Of a stretch of DNA of 64,000 nt, positions 11,405 to 20,601 are shown one piece after another; position 1 is the first letter of the stretch, and every line of letters begins with the position of its first letter. A program made the translations under genes and the position numbers. The notes below the pieces were generated by a model, which had not been told where the DNA came from, ran no database searches, and was given only the letters and a program-made list of their open reading frames with translations. The DNA is taken from positions 20,345,013-20,409,012 of the forward strand of contig JARWKL010000007.1 in NCBI GenBank assembly GCA_029961685.1. Direction: 5' to 3'. The DNA comes from Aristolochia californica (Eukaryota; Streptophyta; Magnoliopsida; Piperales; Aristolochiaceae).

Positions 11405-11622
11405 TGTTGTGGACTCAATAGCACACCGAGTCACACAACGAAGAAGACAACAACAACTCACTCAATAGGATTTAATTCTTATATTTCTTTGAGTAGTATT
11501 TATTTCTAATATTGTTTTAAGTAGGATTTATTGCTTATATTGTTTTAAGAAGGAGTTATTTCTAATTACTTTTTATGTAAGGGCATTATGGGGAATTATT
11601 GTAACCCTAACCCTAAATCTCC

Positions 11623-11631
11623 CTATTTAAG
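11623..11631 (+). promoter_or_regulatory. TATA-like box of the 5' LTR
   Basis: ctatttaag at LTR position 219, just after a double telomere-like unit (aaccctaaccctaaa, about 11603-11617). This is the most plausible core promoter of the element. The transcription start is not visible but would lie some 30 bases downstream. Confidence 0.55.
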
Positions 11632-11693
11632 GGATAGGTATGAATGAAATAGGGAAGCTTTGAGATTTTAGAATAACCTAGTCTAAATAGGTT

Positions 11694-12187
11694 GGGATCA
11701 CCTCTTGATCCCGAGTTTAGGGTTTACTCCAAAAATCCAACCTATCATTCACCCTCCATTGCCATCCATCTTCACCCAAATTCATCCACCATCATCCCTA
11801 CTAAGAAAAGGAGCTTCCTGCCCCTTTTCCGAGCCCAAAGAGGAGGTCTATCCTCCTTCTTGGCAGTAGCAGCAAGAGAGGCCCAATTCCTCCCTTACCA
11901 AGCAGCAAAGTGAGGATTTTTATCCTCAGATCTTGAGCAATTCCTGGTGCAACGTGGGAGCTGATCATAACATCAAAGAAGAGGTATTAATCTATCCCAA
12001 ACTCGTGTTTCAAGTTATTTAAGAAAGAAGGATTGCATTCTTAGCTAGAGCAGCAACAAAGAGGGCCAAACCCTCTTTGCCGTGACCAAGAAAAGAGAGC
12101 ACCTTGCTCTAGCAAGGTCTGCATTGTTGTGGGGTCTTCTACCTAGCACAACAACTCGGTAGGACCCTCAAAAGAGGATCTTTCCTC
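11694..12187 (+). other. Cluster of perfect hairpins in the LTR R/U5 region
   Basis: Five clear short hairpins and a weaker sixth follow one another. gggatca/tgatccc is at 11694-11712 (loop 5) and aggagg/cctcct at 11841-11857 (loop 5). tgaggat/atcctca is at 11911-11928 (loop 4), aaagaggg/ccctcttt at 12058-12078 (loop 5) and accttgct/agcaaggt at 12101-12118 (loop 2). The weaker gagga/tcctc is at 12174-12187. The arms are preserved in the 3' LTR. In the transcript they would form a structured leader; a role in packaging, dimerisation or termination is only inference. Confidence 0.7.
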
Positions 12188-12316
12188 CTGGCCAAGCATT
12201 GGTTAAGGAGAAATACTCATACACAGACCCTTGACGTGAAGTGAGTAAATTCTGAGTGCTGGATTCACAAATCCCACACCTTGTTACTCAATCCATGACC
12301 CGGGACCGTAACAACT

Positions 12317-12332
12317 TGGTATCAGAGTAGGG
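12317..12332 (+). promoter_or_regulatory. Primer-binding site, initiator tRNA-Met type
   Basis: tggtatcagagtaggg begins three bases after the 5' LTR. The first eleven bases, tggtatcagag, are the hallmark of plant elements primed by initiator tRNA-Met. The match weakens after that. Confidence 0.85.
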
Positions 12333-12336
12333 TAAC

Positions 12337-13569
12337 ATGGGGGATAATATCAGCAATGAAGAAATCCAAATCAGGATACAAAAGATAGAAGATAGCCTTG
12401 AAATAGCACAACCAGTGTTGGGAAAGGTTTGTGGTTTGGAAGAAGAGATGAGCCGAATCATTAGCATGCTACAGGAGTTGAGGACAGAGAGACATCAGAG
12501 TCCAGAAGTGAGAGAGGTTGCTCAACCATATCACAGAAGAGGGGAGCAGTGGCCTGGGCGCACTGCTATCCAAGCACCTCAGCATGGAGGCACAATCCCA
12601 AGGTACACCAAGTTAGAGTTTCCCTCTTTCAATGGTTCTGTGGATCCCATAATTTGGTTGCATAGATGTGAAATTTTTTTTTTGAACCAAGGGACTACTG
12701 AATGGGATAAGGTGCAACTAGCCTCTTTCCATATGACAGATGAAGCCATGTTATGGGTGACTCAAGTAGAGAAAGAGAGACCGGGAATGACTTGGGGAAA
12801 ATTTAAAAATCTATGCACAGTTAGATTTGGGCCTCCCGCCAACAGCAACCCCTTGGGAGAGTTAGTCCTATTGAGACAAACGGGTTCGGTGGAACACTAT
12901 CAAAAACTTTTCCAAGAAAAGTTGGCTCGTGCTGGAGAGAGGGTATTGGTTGACCAGCAGGTCTCCTTATTCACAGCAGGTCTCAATGAGTATTTACGGC
13001 TAGAGGTAGAACTCCTTATGCCCACGGATCTAGCTCATGCCATGAATATGGCCCGAGCAATGGAACAACGACAACAGTTGCAGCAACGTAAGCTGGGTTG
13101 GTCGAGTGAGAGGAACACTTCCTCCACGTGGCAAGGGCGCCGCTATAATCCATCTCAGGGAACATCTACAGCAGCACCATCCAGACACACTCCCACTACG
13201 ACTCGGGTAGCCGATCCCCGCCCTGGTAATTCCCTACCGAGCTTTATAAAAAAATTGACGAGTGCGGAGATGGCAGAAAGGCGGTCCAAAAATCTCTGTT
13301 ATAACTGCGATGAGCAGTATCGGGTCAGACACCAATGTAAACGATTATTTTGGCTAAAGATGGAGGATTCAGAGGATCCAGAGGAACTAGAGGATATTAT
13401 CGAGGAGAAACCACCAGAGATATCCTTGCATGCTATTACTGGGCAGAAATCGCCTACTACAATGCAAGTCCGAGCTCATGTCATTGACCGAGAACTGGTG
13501 GGACTAGTCGACTCGGGGAGTACACACAATTTTTTGAGTTTGACAGCCGCACAGCATCTCCAGCTCTAG
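12337..13569 (+). CDS. gag: Gag with the start of protease
   Basis: A 410-residue frame starting five bases after the primer site, at the first ATG. Residues about 10-50 look coiled-coil-like. Residues about 93-248 are a retrotransposon gag domain (LEFPSFNG, WLHRCEIFF, a W-rich middle, RAMEQRQQ at the end) that would form the particle shell. A basic, Ser/Thr-rich linker follows. A zinc knuckle of the form C-x2-C-x7-H-x-C lies at residues 321-334; it has an Arg before the His where a Gly is usual. The aspartic protease motif VDSGSTHNF has its catalytic Asp at residue 392. The frame stops at TAG (13567) inside the protease, although protease-like sequence continues in the same frame, so this is the intact part of a longer gag-pol frame. 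Confidence 0.88.
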   Translation: MGDNISNEEIQIRIQKIEDSLEIAQPVLGKVCGLEEEMSRIISMLQELRTERHQSPEVREVAQPYHRRGEQWPGRTAIQAPQHGGTIPRYTKLEFPSFNGSVDPIIWLHRCEIFFLNQGTTEWDKVQLASFHMTDEAMLWVTQVEKERPGMTWGKFKNLCTVRFGPPANSNPLGELVLLRQTGSVEHYQKLFQEKLARAGERVLVDQQVSLFTAGLNEYLRLEVELLMPTDLAHAMNMARAMEQRQQLQQRKLGWSSERNTSSTWQGRRYNPSQGTSTAAPSRHTPTTTRVADPRPGNSLPSFIKKLTSAEMAERRSKNLCYNCDEQYRVRHQCKRLFWLKMEDSEDPEELEDIIEEKPPEISLHAITGQKSPTTMQVRAHVIDRELVGLVDSGSTHNFLSLTAAQHLQL

Positions 13570-13743
13570 ATACACACTCATCCGACAACCACCGTCTCAG
13601 TGGCCAATGACGAGAAGGTCCCTAGCTATGGGATTAGTAAGGCGGTAACTTTTTCCATTGGATTTACTTCATTTAATGCGGAATTTTTTGTTATTCCCCT
13701 AGCAGGATTTGATATGGTTTTAGGCATTAAATGGTTATAAACA
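13570..13743 (+). pseudogene. pol: Protease C-terminal part, between two stops
   Basis: Continues the gag frame after the TAG at 13567 and runs to a TAA at 13738-13740. The translation contains a protease-like tail ending in FDMVLGIKWL, typical of the G-x-D-x-x-L-G-x-x-WL end of retropepsins in plant gypsy elements. It has no start codon of its own and can only be a broken part of the polyprotein. Confidence 0.82.
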
Positions 13744-14178
13744 TTGGGGCCCATTCTATGGGACTTTTCGGCTTTAACCATGAGCTTTGATTTGGCCGGA
13801 AGTTGGGTGCTCTTACAGGGCTGTCAGGTGGACAGGGCCCACCGCATACACACTTTGCAGACACAGGATCAGCCTGACAGTACTAGTGATGGTCTGGTTG
13901 AGGAGTTCTATGACCTCTTCCAAGAGCCTTCGGGGTTGCCTCCCATGAGGCATTGTGACCACAGGATCTGTCTGAAACCAGGTTTTGAGGTAGTGGTCGT
14001 GCGACCATACCATTACCCACACCTTCAGAAGGACGAGATAGAGCGTCAGTGCCATGAGATGTTGAAACAAGGTCTTATGCGTCCCAGCCGCTCCCCGTTC
14101 TCTTCACCCGTCGTACTTGTGAAGAAACATGATGGGACATGGAGGTTCTGCGTGGATTATCGGGAGTTGAATGTTTAG
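13744..14178 (+). pseudogene. pol: Protease-RT linker and N-terminal reverse transcriptase
   Basis: Same frame as gag. After a linker it shows the conserved entry to the RT domain: RPYHYPHLQKDEIERQ, then SPFSSPVVLVKKHDGTWRFC and VDYRELN. A TAG at 14176 interrupts directly after VDYRELNV, and the RT sequence resumes in the same frame with KDKFPIP. Confidence 0.88.
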
Positions 14179-14928
14179 ATAGTAAAAGACAAGTTCCCGA
14201 TTCCGGTAGTGGATGAGCTTCTGGATGAGTTACATGGGTCGTGGTTATTCACTAAACTCGACCTCCGTTCGGGATACCATCAGGTCAGGATGCACCCCTC
14301 TGATATCGAGAAGATGGCATTCCGCACGCACCATGGCCACTTTGAGTTCGTCGTCATGCCGTTCGGGTTATCCAATGCACCCTCCACTTTTCAAGCTTTG
14401 ATGAACGAGGTATTTAGCCCCTATCTTCGAAAATTTGTTCTTGTATTTTTCGATGATATTTTGATATATAGCAAGTCGGTTGAGGAGCACTTGGCGCACT
14501 TGAGGATTGTTTTCGACTTGTTAAGAGCACATCAGCTCTATTTGAAACACTCCAAGTGTTCTTTTGCGGCTTCACACGTGGGATATCTGGGACACATTAT
14601 CTTACATGAGGGGGTTACGGTGGATCCCGAGAAGATCCGAGCTATTCATGAGTGGCCGCAACCACAGTCGTGTTCTGCATTACGGGGTTTTCTGGGTCTT
14701 GCGGGCTACTACCGTAAATTTATTCAGAACTATGGGCTAGTGGCAGCACCATTGCCGAGTTTACTCAAGAAAAATTCCTTTATTTGGAATGAGGGGGCCA
14801 CCATGTCATTTGTGGCACTCAAAGCAGCCCTCGCATCCGCGCCAGTATTACAACTTCCCAACTTCAACGAATTGTTCGTGGTAGAGTGCGACGCTTCGGG
14901 CGTGGGCATGGGGGCCATTTTACAGTAG
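14179..14928 (+). pseudogene. pol: Reverse transcriptase core and start of RNase H
   Basis: Carries the RT palm and fingers: KLDLRSGYHQVRM, FEFVVMPFGLSNAPSTFQ, and the catalytic box FFDDILIYS (the Asp pair at 14452-14457; FFDD instead of the commoner YxDD or FLDD). The thumb and connection follow (LGHIILHEGV, FLGLAGYYRKFI). The first RNase H aspartate is in ECDASGVGMGAILQ (Asp at 14890). A TAG at 14926 stops the frame, and RNase H continues in the same frame beyond it. This part would copy the RNA into DNA if it were expressed. Confidence 0.92.
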
Positions 14929-15182
14929 CTGGGCCATCCTATTGCTTATTTTAGCAGACAGTTGGCAGTCCGCCATCACAAACTGGCAGCCTATGAGCAC
15001 GAATTGATTGGGTTGGCCAAAGCGGTCCAACATTGGAGGCCTTATCTCTGGGGCCGGGCTTTTCTCATACGCACGGATCACTATAGCCTTAAATTCTTAC
15101 TAGAACAGCGTTTGACGACATCGCCACAACAGCACTGGATCAGTAAGTTGTTGGGGTTTGACTTCTCGGTGGAGTATCGTGA
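14929..15182 (+). pseudogene. pol: RNase H domain
   Basis: In the gag frame it shows GHPIAYFSRQL, AAYEHELIGLAKAVQHWRPYL and RTDHYSLKFLLEQRL, the standard middle and end of a gypsy RNase H, with the catalytic Glu in the YEHEL region and the Asp in TDH. The frame is lost after VEYRE at about 15181. The ADALSR-like end is found in another frame starting near 15183, so one or two bases were lost or gained there. Confidence 0.88.
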
Positions 15183-15540
15183 AATAAGGCGGCAGATGCC
15201 TTGTCACGGTGTTTTGAAGATCAGCAGTCGGTCTATTCTATCAGCCAGCCATGATTTCTCATTATGGACTTGGTGCGAGAAGCACATGCTACTAACCCTA
15301 CACTGCAGGAACTGCATCAGCAGATCTCAGAAGGGACAATGAATGTGAAGTGGTCCATCCAGGATTCACTTATTTATTATAAGCATCGGATTTTCCTTCC
15401 ACCTGAGTCCGAGTTGATTCCAGCTATTCTCTCGGCCTACCACGACAGTACACACGAGGGGATCCAGAAGACCTTGCACAGAATTCAAGTTGATTTTTAC
15501 TGGCAAGCCATGAAAGCCTCTATTCGACTTATGTTGGTGA
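15183..15540 (+). pseudogene. pol: RNase H end and integrase zinc-binding start
   Basis: Reads in a second frame. ADALSR marks the end of RNase H. A TGA at 15252 follows, then MDLVREAHATNP and the integrase N-terminus. The two zinc-binding histidines sit in YHDSTHEG (codons 15441 and 15453, H-x3-H). A second frameshift near 15537-15540 separates them from the two cysteines. Confidence 0.85.
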
Positions 15541-16297
15541 CTGTCAGGTATGCTAGCGCAACAAAGCTGAGCACTTGAGTCCATCTGGTCTTCTCCAGCC
15601 TCTGGCCCTTCCAACGCAGGTTTGGGCCGACATTTCAATGGATTTTGTGGAAGGCCTACCCCTGTCAGCCGGCAAATCTATACTTTTCGTAGTGGTTGAT
15701 CAATTCTCCAAGTACGGGCATTTTATACCGATGGCTCATCCGTATACAGCAACACGGGTTGCTCAGACTTTCCTGGAGCAAATAGTCCGCTTACATGGCA
15801 TTCCAGAATCCATTGTGAGTGACAGAGATGCAGTTTTCACGAGCACCTTTTGGCTGGAACTATTTCGCTTGAGTGCGACGAAATTGAAGTTCTCCTCCGC
15901 TTATCATCCACAGACAGACGGGCAGACTAAGGTGGTGAACCGCACCATCGAGATGTATCTATGGTGCTTGGTGGGGGATCGTCCGCGGCAATGGGTTCAA
16001 TGGCTTTCGTGGGCCGAATATTGTTACAACACTTTGTTCCACTCTGCATTGCAATCCACTCCTTTTCGGGTTATATATGGCCGGGATCCACCTCGCCTCC
16101 TCTCGTACAACCCAGGGTCCACCCGCGTGGACACGATTGATCAGGCACTCATAGACAGGGATCTACTGCTACAGAATATCACAGAACGGCTACGACGTGC
16201 CCAAGCTCGGATGAAGGATGTATACGACAGAGGCCACCGTGAGGTCTCTTTTGAGGTTGGAAAGTATGTGTGGCTATGGCTCCAGCCCTACCGTTAG
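15539..16297 (+). pseudogene. pol: Integrase: zinc-site cysteines and catalytic core
   Basis: Third frame. The cysteine pair (C-x2-C, codons 15542 and 15551) is followed at once by a TAG (15554), where relatives carry Gln. The core has the first two catalytic acids: Asp in SMDFVEGLP (15641) and Asp in VSDRDAVF (15821). The third position, 35 residues further on (codon 15929), is AAG, Lys, where the family has Glu. The frame ends at a TAG (16295) after WLWLQPYR. The domain would insert the DNA copy, but with this residue it should not be active. Confidence 0.9.
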
Positions 16298-16747
16298 CAG
16301 TCTCTAGCGGGACCACCACGTCATAAGCACTCACCCCAATTTTTTGGGCCGTTTCCCATTATTCGACATGTGGGACCAGTCGCCTACCAACTCAAATTAC
16401 CGGACACAGCCAAAATTCACGATGATTTTCATGTCTCTCTTTTGAAGCTGCATTCCGGAGCACAACGTACATCCACTCCATTCCTACCACCAGTTGATCA
16501 TGGCGAGGTTATTCTTAACCTAGCTACGGTGTTACGTGCACGGCTGACCAATGATCATTGGGAGATTCTCGTTCAGTGGACGTACACTGACCCCGATGCT
16601 GCAACATGGGAACGTGTGGACATCTTCAAACAAGTCTACCCAGCTTTTGAGCTTGAGGACAAGCTCTTTCTCCATGGGGAGGCAGATGTTGTGGACTCAA
16701 TAGCACACCGAGTCACACAACGAAGAAGACAACAACAACTCACTTAA
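16298..16747 (+). pseudogene. pol: Integrase C-terminus and chromodomain-like tail, ending in the 3' LTR
   Basis: Same frame as the integrase core after the TAG at 16295. It starts with the conserved FFGPFPI and GPVAYQLKLP block of the integrase C-terminal domain, then DDFHVSLLK. The tail has WEILVQWTYTDPDAATWERV followed by FELEDKLFL, the pattern of a plant chromovirus chromodomain lacking the first aromatic residues. Such tails are known to steer integration toward certain chromatin. The frame crosses the start of the 3' LTR at 16687 and stops at TAA 16745. Confidence 0.85.
16676..16686 (+). promoter_or_regulatory. Probable polypurine tract
   Basis: ggggaggcaga lies directly before the 3' LTR. 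It is purine-rich with a single C and is the only candidate at the required position for plus-strand priming. It is also coding (the end of the chromodomain region). Confidence 0.55.
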
Positions 16748-17595
16748 TAGGATTTAATTCTTATATTTCTTTGAGTAGGATTTATTTCTAATACTTTTTT
16801 AAGTAGGATTTATTTCTTATATTGTTTTAAGTAGGAGTTATTTCTAATTACTTTTTATGTAAGGGCATTATGGGGAATTATTGTAACCCTAACCCTAAAA
16901 CTCCCTATTTAAGGGATAGGTATGAATGAAATAGGGAAGCTTTGAGATTTTAGAATAACCTAGTCTAAATAGGTTGGGATCACCTCTTGATCCCGAGTTT
17001 AGGGTTTACTCCAAAAATCCAACCTATCATTCACCCTCCATTGCCATCCATCTTCACCCAAATTCATCCACCATCATCCCTACTAAGAAAAGGAGCTTCC
17101 TGCCCCTTTTCCGAGCCCAAAGAGGAGGTCTATCCTCCTTCTTGGCAGCAGCAGCAAGAGAGGCCCAATTCCTCCCTTACCAAGCAACAAAGTGAGGATT
17201 TTTATCCTCAAATCTTGAGCAATTCCTGGTGCAACGTGGGAGTTGATCATAGCATCAAAGAAGAGGTATTAATCTATCCCAAACTCGTGTTTCAAGTTAT
17301 TTAAGAAAGAAGGATTGCATTCTTAGCTAGAGCAGCAACAAAGAGGGCCAAACCCTCTTTGCCGTGACCAAGAAAAGAGAGCACCTTGCTCTAGCAAGGT
17401 CTGCATTGTTGTGGGGTCTTCTACCTAGCACAACAACTCGGTAGGACCCTCAAAAGAGGATCTTTCCTCCTGGCCAAGCATTGGTTAAGGAGAAATACTC
17501 ATACACAGACCCTTGACGTGAAGTGAGTAAATTCTGAGTGCTGGATTCACAAATCCCACGCCGTGTTACTCGATCCATGACCCGGGACCGTAACA
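16687..17595 (+). repeat. 3' LTR (909 bp)
   Basis: Same length and ends as the 5' LTR. Nine of the roughly 15 differences are transitions, most of them in CG or CAG/CTG contexts. The last 61 bases of the polyprotein frame (to the TAA at 16745) lie inside it. Confidence 0.96.
16905..16913 (+). promoter_or_regulatory. TATA-like box of the 3' LTR
   Basis: The same ctatttaag at the same LTR offset (218 bases from the start). If active it would read out into the satellite to the right. Confidence 0.5.
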
Positions 17596-17600
17596 ATTTT
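17596..17600. repeat. Target site duplication, right copy
   Basis: ATTTT directly after the 3' LTR, matching 11400-11404. Dropping one copy with the element restores a normal-length satellite monomer. Confidence 0.9.
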
Positions 17601-17910
17601 CCACACATCAACTATAAAATTTTTATTTTGTTGTGATCTTTTTTGCCATTTTTGTTTACGGGATGAAGGGGGAGCGAAAACTCAAAGTTCTGATTTAAGA
17701 AAAAAGTGTACATCTAAAATAGAAATGCACAATGCACAAATGTAGAGAGACATATTTCCATAGAGTATCTGTATGTTTTAGGGATCGTATACACTTTTTT
17801 TGTTATTATATCTAAGGTTTTGCAATCGTAGGGAAACGGGGGAGGCGAGCGATTTTTAACTGAGTGTTGACTTCAAATCCATAAGTCATTTCTTACAAAA
17901 ATATAGCCCG
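17596..17910. repeat. Right part of the monomer interrupted by the retroelement
   Basis: The monomer resumes with attttccacacatcaac, exactly where the left part stopped, and carries the A end block (gggatcgtatacac, cgggggaggcgagcg). It is followed by a B start at 17911, as the trimer order predicts. Confidence 0.93.
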
Positions 17911-20601
17911 TAACGCATGACAAATCACTTTACAATCATGTATGATGGTTAGCTCAACTTTTTGAATATGGGTAAAATAATGGCTTGTTTGACTCGGGCA
18001 AATATCCCATCGCACGTTCACTTGAGAATTTAATGAGCGTTTGTTATTCTCTTTAAAAGCTTTGGATCCAAAGGTCATTTAAATCTTTAACATGTTTCAA
18101 TCATGCATATCCATTTTTAAAAAATGTGTAGAAAAAATTTCCTTCTTGCAAAATTCCAAGATATTAGTTTTGGACTAGTGGAATTTCCCAAACTTGGATA
18201 ACAAAACTTTTGTGTTCATTTGTGGTGTGTGAATAAATTTTCTTCATTTACTTTTTTTATTGTTTTAAACTTTTTCCGTACATCAACAATGAAATTTTCA
18301 TTTTGCTGTGAGCTTTTAGCCTTGTTTGTTTTCGGGATGATGGGAGAGCGAAAAGTCAAAGTTTTGATTTAAGAAAAAAGTGTACATCTAAAACGAAAAA
18401 GCACAATGCACCTATGTAGAGAGAGATAATTCCAAAGAGTGTCTGTAATTTTTAGGGATTGTAAGCACCTTTCGTTTTTATATCTCAGGTTTTGCAATCG
18501 TCAGGAAAAATTGGTGGCAGAGGATTTTTAACTGAGTGTTGAATTGCAATCCATAAGTCATTTCATACAAAAATATAGCCCGTTACACATGATATTTCAC
18601 ATTACAATCATCTTTGATTAATTATGTCAGCTTTTTGGAAATAGGCAAAATAATGGCATGTTTGACTCGGGTAAATATCCCACCGCAAGTTCACTTGAGA
18701 ATTTAATGAGCGTTTGTTATTCTCTTTAAAAGCTTTGCAGCCATAGCTCATTTGCATCTTTAACATGTTTCAAACATGCATATCCACTTTTAAAACATGT
18801 GTGAATGAAATCTCTTTCTTGCAAAATTCCAAGCTATAAGGGTTAAACTAGTGGAATTTGCCAAACTTTGATAACAAAACTTTTGTGTTCATTTGTGTTG
18901 GGTGAATAAATTTTATTTATTTATATTTTTTATTGTTTTAAATTTTTTCCATACATCAACTATAAAATTTTCATTTTGTTTTAAGCTCTTTGCCTTGTTT
19001 GTTTTCGGGATGAAGGGAGAGTGAAAAGTCAAAGTTTTGATTTAAGAAAAGAGTGTATCTAAAATGGAAAATCACAATGCACAATTGTAGGGAGAGATAA
19101 TTCCAAAGAGTGTCTGCAATTTTTAGGGATTGTAAGCGCTGTTTAGTTTTTATATCTTAAGTTTTGCAATCGTCGGGAAAAATTGGAGGCAGAGGATTTT
19201 TAACTGAGTGTTAAATTGCAATCCATAAGTCATTTCAAAAAAAAATATAGCCCGTTACGCACGATAAATCACTTTACAATCATCTATGATTGTTAGACCA
19301 AATTTTTGAAAATGGGCAAAATAATGACTTGTTAGACTCGGGTAAATATCCCACCGCACGTTCACTTGAGAATTTAATGAGCGTTTGGTATTCTCTTTAA
19401 AAGCTTTGGATCCATAGGTCATTTGAATCTTTAACATGTTTCAAGCATGCATATCCATTTTTAAAACATGTGTAGAAAAAAACTCCTTCATGTAAAATTC
19501 CAAGCTTAATAGGGTTGGACTAATGGAATTTCCCAAACTTGGATGACAAAACTTTTGTGTTCAATAGTGGTGTGTGAAAAGATATTTTTTATTTTCATTA
19601 GTTATTATTTTAAATATTTTCCACACATCAACTATAAAATTTTATTTTGTTGTGATCTTTTTTGCCTTTTTTGTTTACGGGATGAAGGGGGAGCGAAAAC
19701 TCAAAGTTCTTATTTAAGAAAAAAATGTACATCTAAAATGGAAATGCACAATGAAAAAATGTAGAGAGAGATATTTCCAAAGAGTGTCTTTATGTTTTAG
19801 GGATCGTAGGCAATTTTTTGTTTTTATATCTAAGGTTTTACAATCCTCGGGAAACGGGGGAGGCGGGCAATTTTTAACTGAGTGTTGACTTCAAATCCAT
19901 AAGTCATTTCTTACAAAACTATAGCCCGTTACGCATGAAAAATCACTTTACAATCACCTATGATTGTTAGCTCAACTTTTTGAATATGGGCAAAATAATG
20001 GCTTGTTTGACTCGGGCAAATATCACAACGCACATTCACTTGAGAATTTAATGAGCGTTTCTTATTCTCTTTAAAAGTTTGGGATCCATAGGTCATTTGA
20101 ATCTTTAACATGTTTCTGGCATGCATATCCATTTTTCAAACATGTGTAGAAAAAATCTCGTTCATGTAAAATTCCAAGAGTTAGTTTTGGACTAGTGGAA
20201 TTTCCCAAACTTGGATAACCAAAATTTTGTGTTCATTTGTGGTGTGTAAATAAATTTTCTTCATTTACTTTTTTTATTGTTTTAAACTTTTTCCGTACAT
20301 CAACTATGAAATTTTCATTTTGCTTTGATCTATTTGCCTTTTTTGTTTACGGGATGAAGGGAGAGCGAAAAACTCAAAGTTTTGATTTAAGAAAAATATG
20401 TACATCTAAAACAGAAATGCACAATGACCATATGTAGAGAGAGATAATTCCAAAGAGTGTCTGTAATTTTTAGGGATTGTAAGCACTTTTTCGTTTTTAT
20501 ATCTCAGGTTTTGCAATCGTCTGGAAAAATGGGTTGCGGAGGATTTTTAACTGCGTGTTGAATAGCAATCCATAAGTCATTTCTTACAAAAATATAGCCC
20601 G

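Larger units (their letters stand above)
11405..12313 (+). repeat. 5' LTR (909 bp)
   Basis: Starts tgttgtggactc and ends gggaccgtaaca. It aligns without gaps to 16687-17595 with about 15 differences counted by eye. The U3 part is AT-rich with imperfect short repeats (ttatttctaat, tattgttttaag). It contains a telo-box-like aaccctaaccctaaa and a TATA-like box. The downstream R/U5 part has several perfect hairpins. The 73-residue reading frame starting at 11692 has no known domain and I do not treat it as a gene. Confidence 0.96.
11405..17595 (+). mobile_element. Full-length, defective Ty3/gypsy chromovirus-like LTR retrotransposon
   Basis: A 6191-bp element bounded by two 909-bp LTRs with TG...CA ends and flanked by a perfect ATTTT target duplication. 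The internal order is primer-binding site, gag, protease, reverse transcriptase, RNase H, integrase, chromodomain-like tail, polypurine tract. RNase H before integrase is the Ty3/gypsy (Metaviridae) order. The C-terminal fold resembling a chromodomain, and a coding end inside the 3' LTR, point to chromoviruses. The gag zinc knuckle (CYNCDEQ...) and the protease VDSGSTHNF recall the Reina/Galadriel side of that group, but the clade call is weak. Seven in-frame stops, two frameshifts and a changed integrase active site make it non-autonomous. It contrasts with the AT-rich satellite in base composition. Confidence 0.96.

Noticed and set aside
11603..11617. Interstitial telomere tract.
   Set aside because: Only about two CCCTAA units inside the LTR, and in both LTRs. 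This is a promoter-type telo-box, not a telomere remnant.
11692..11913. 73-residue frame in the 5' LTR, repeated at 16974-17195 in the 3' LTR.
   Set aside because: It lies in the R/U5 leader and is kept only because the LTRs are near-identical. It has no domain.
13813..14070. Minus-strand frame of 85 residues inside pol, and similar ones at 14730-14918 and 15366-15638.
   Set aside because: They are antisense shadows of conserved RT, RNase H and integrase reading frames.
12337..16747. An intact, autonomous polyprotein gene.
   Set aside because: Seven in-frame stops, two frameshifts and a changed integrase catalytic residue.
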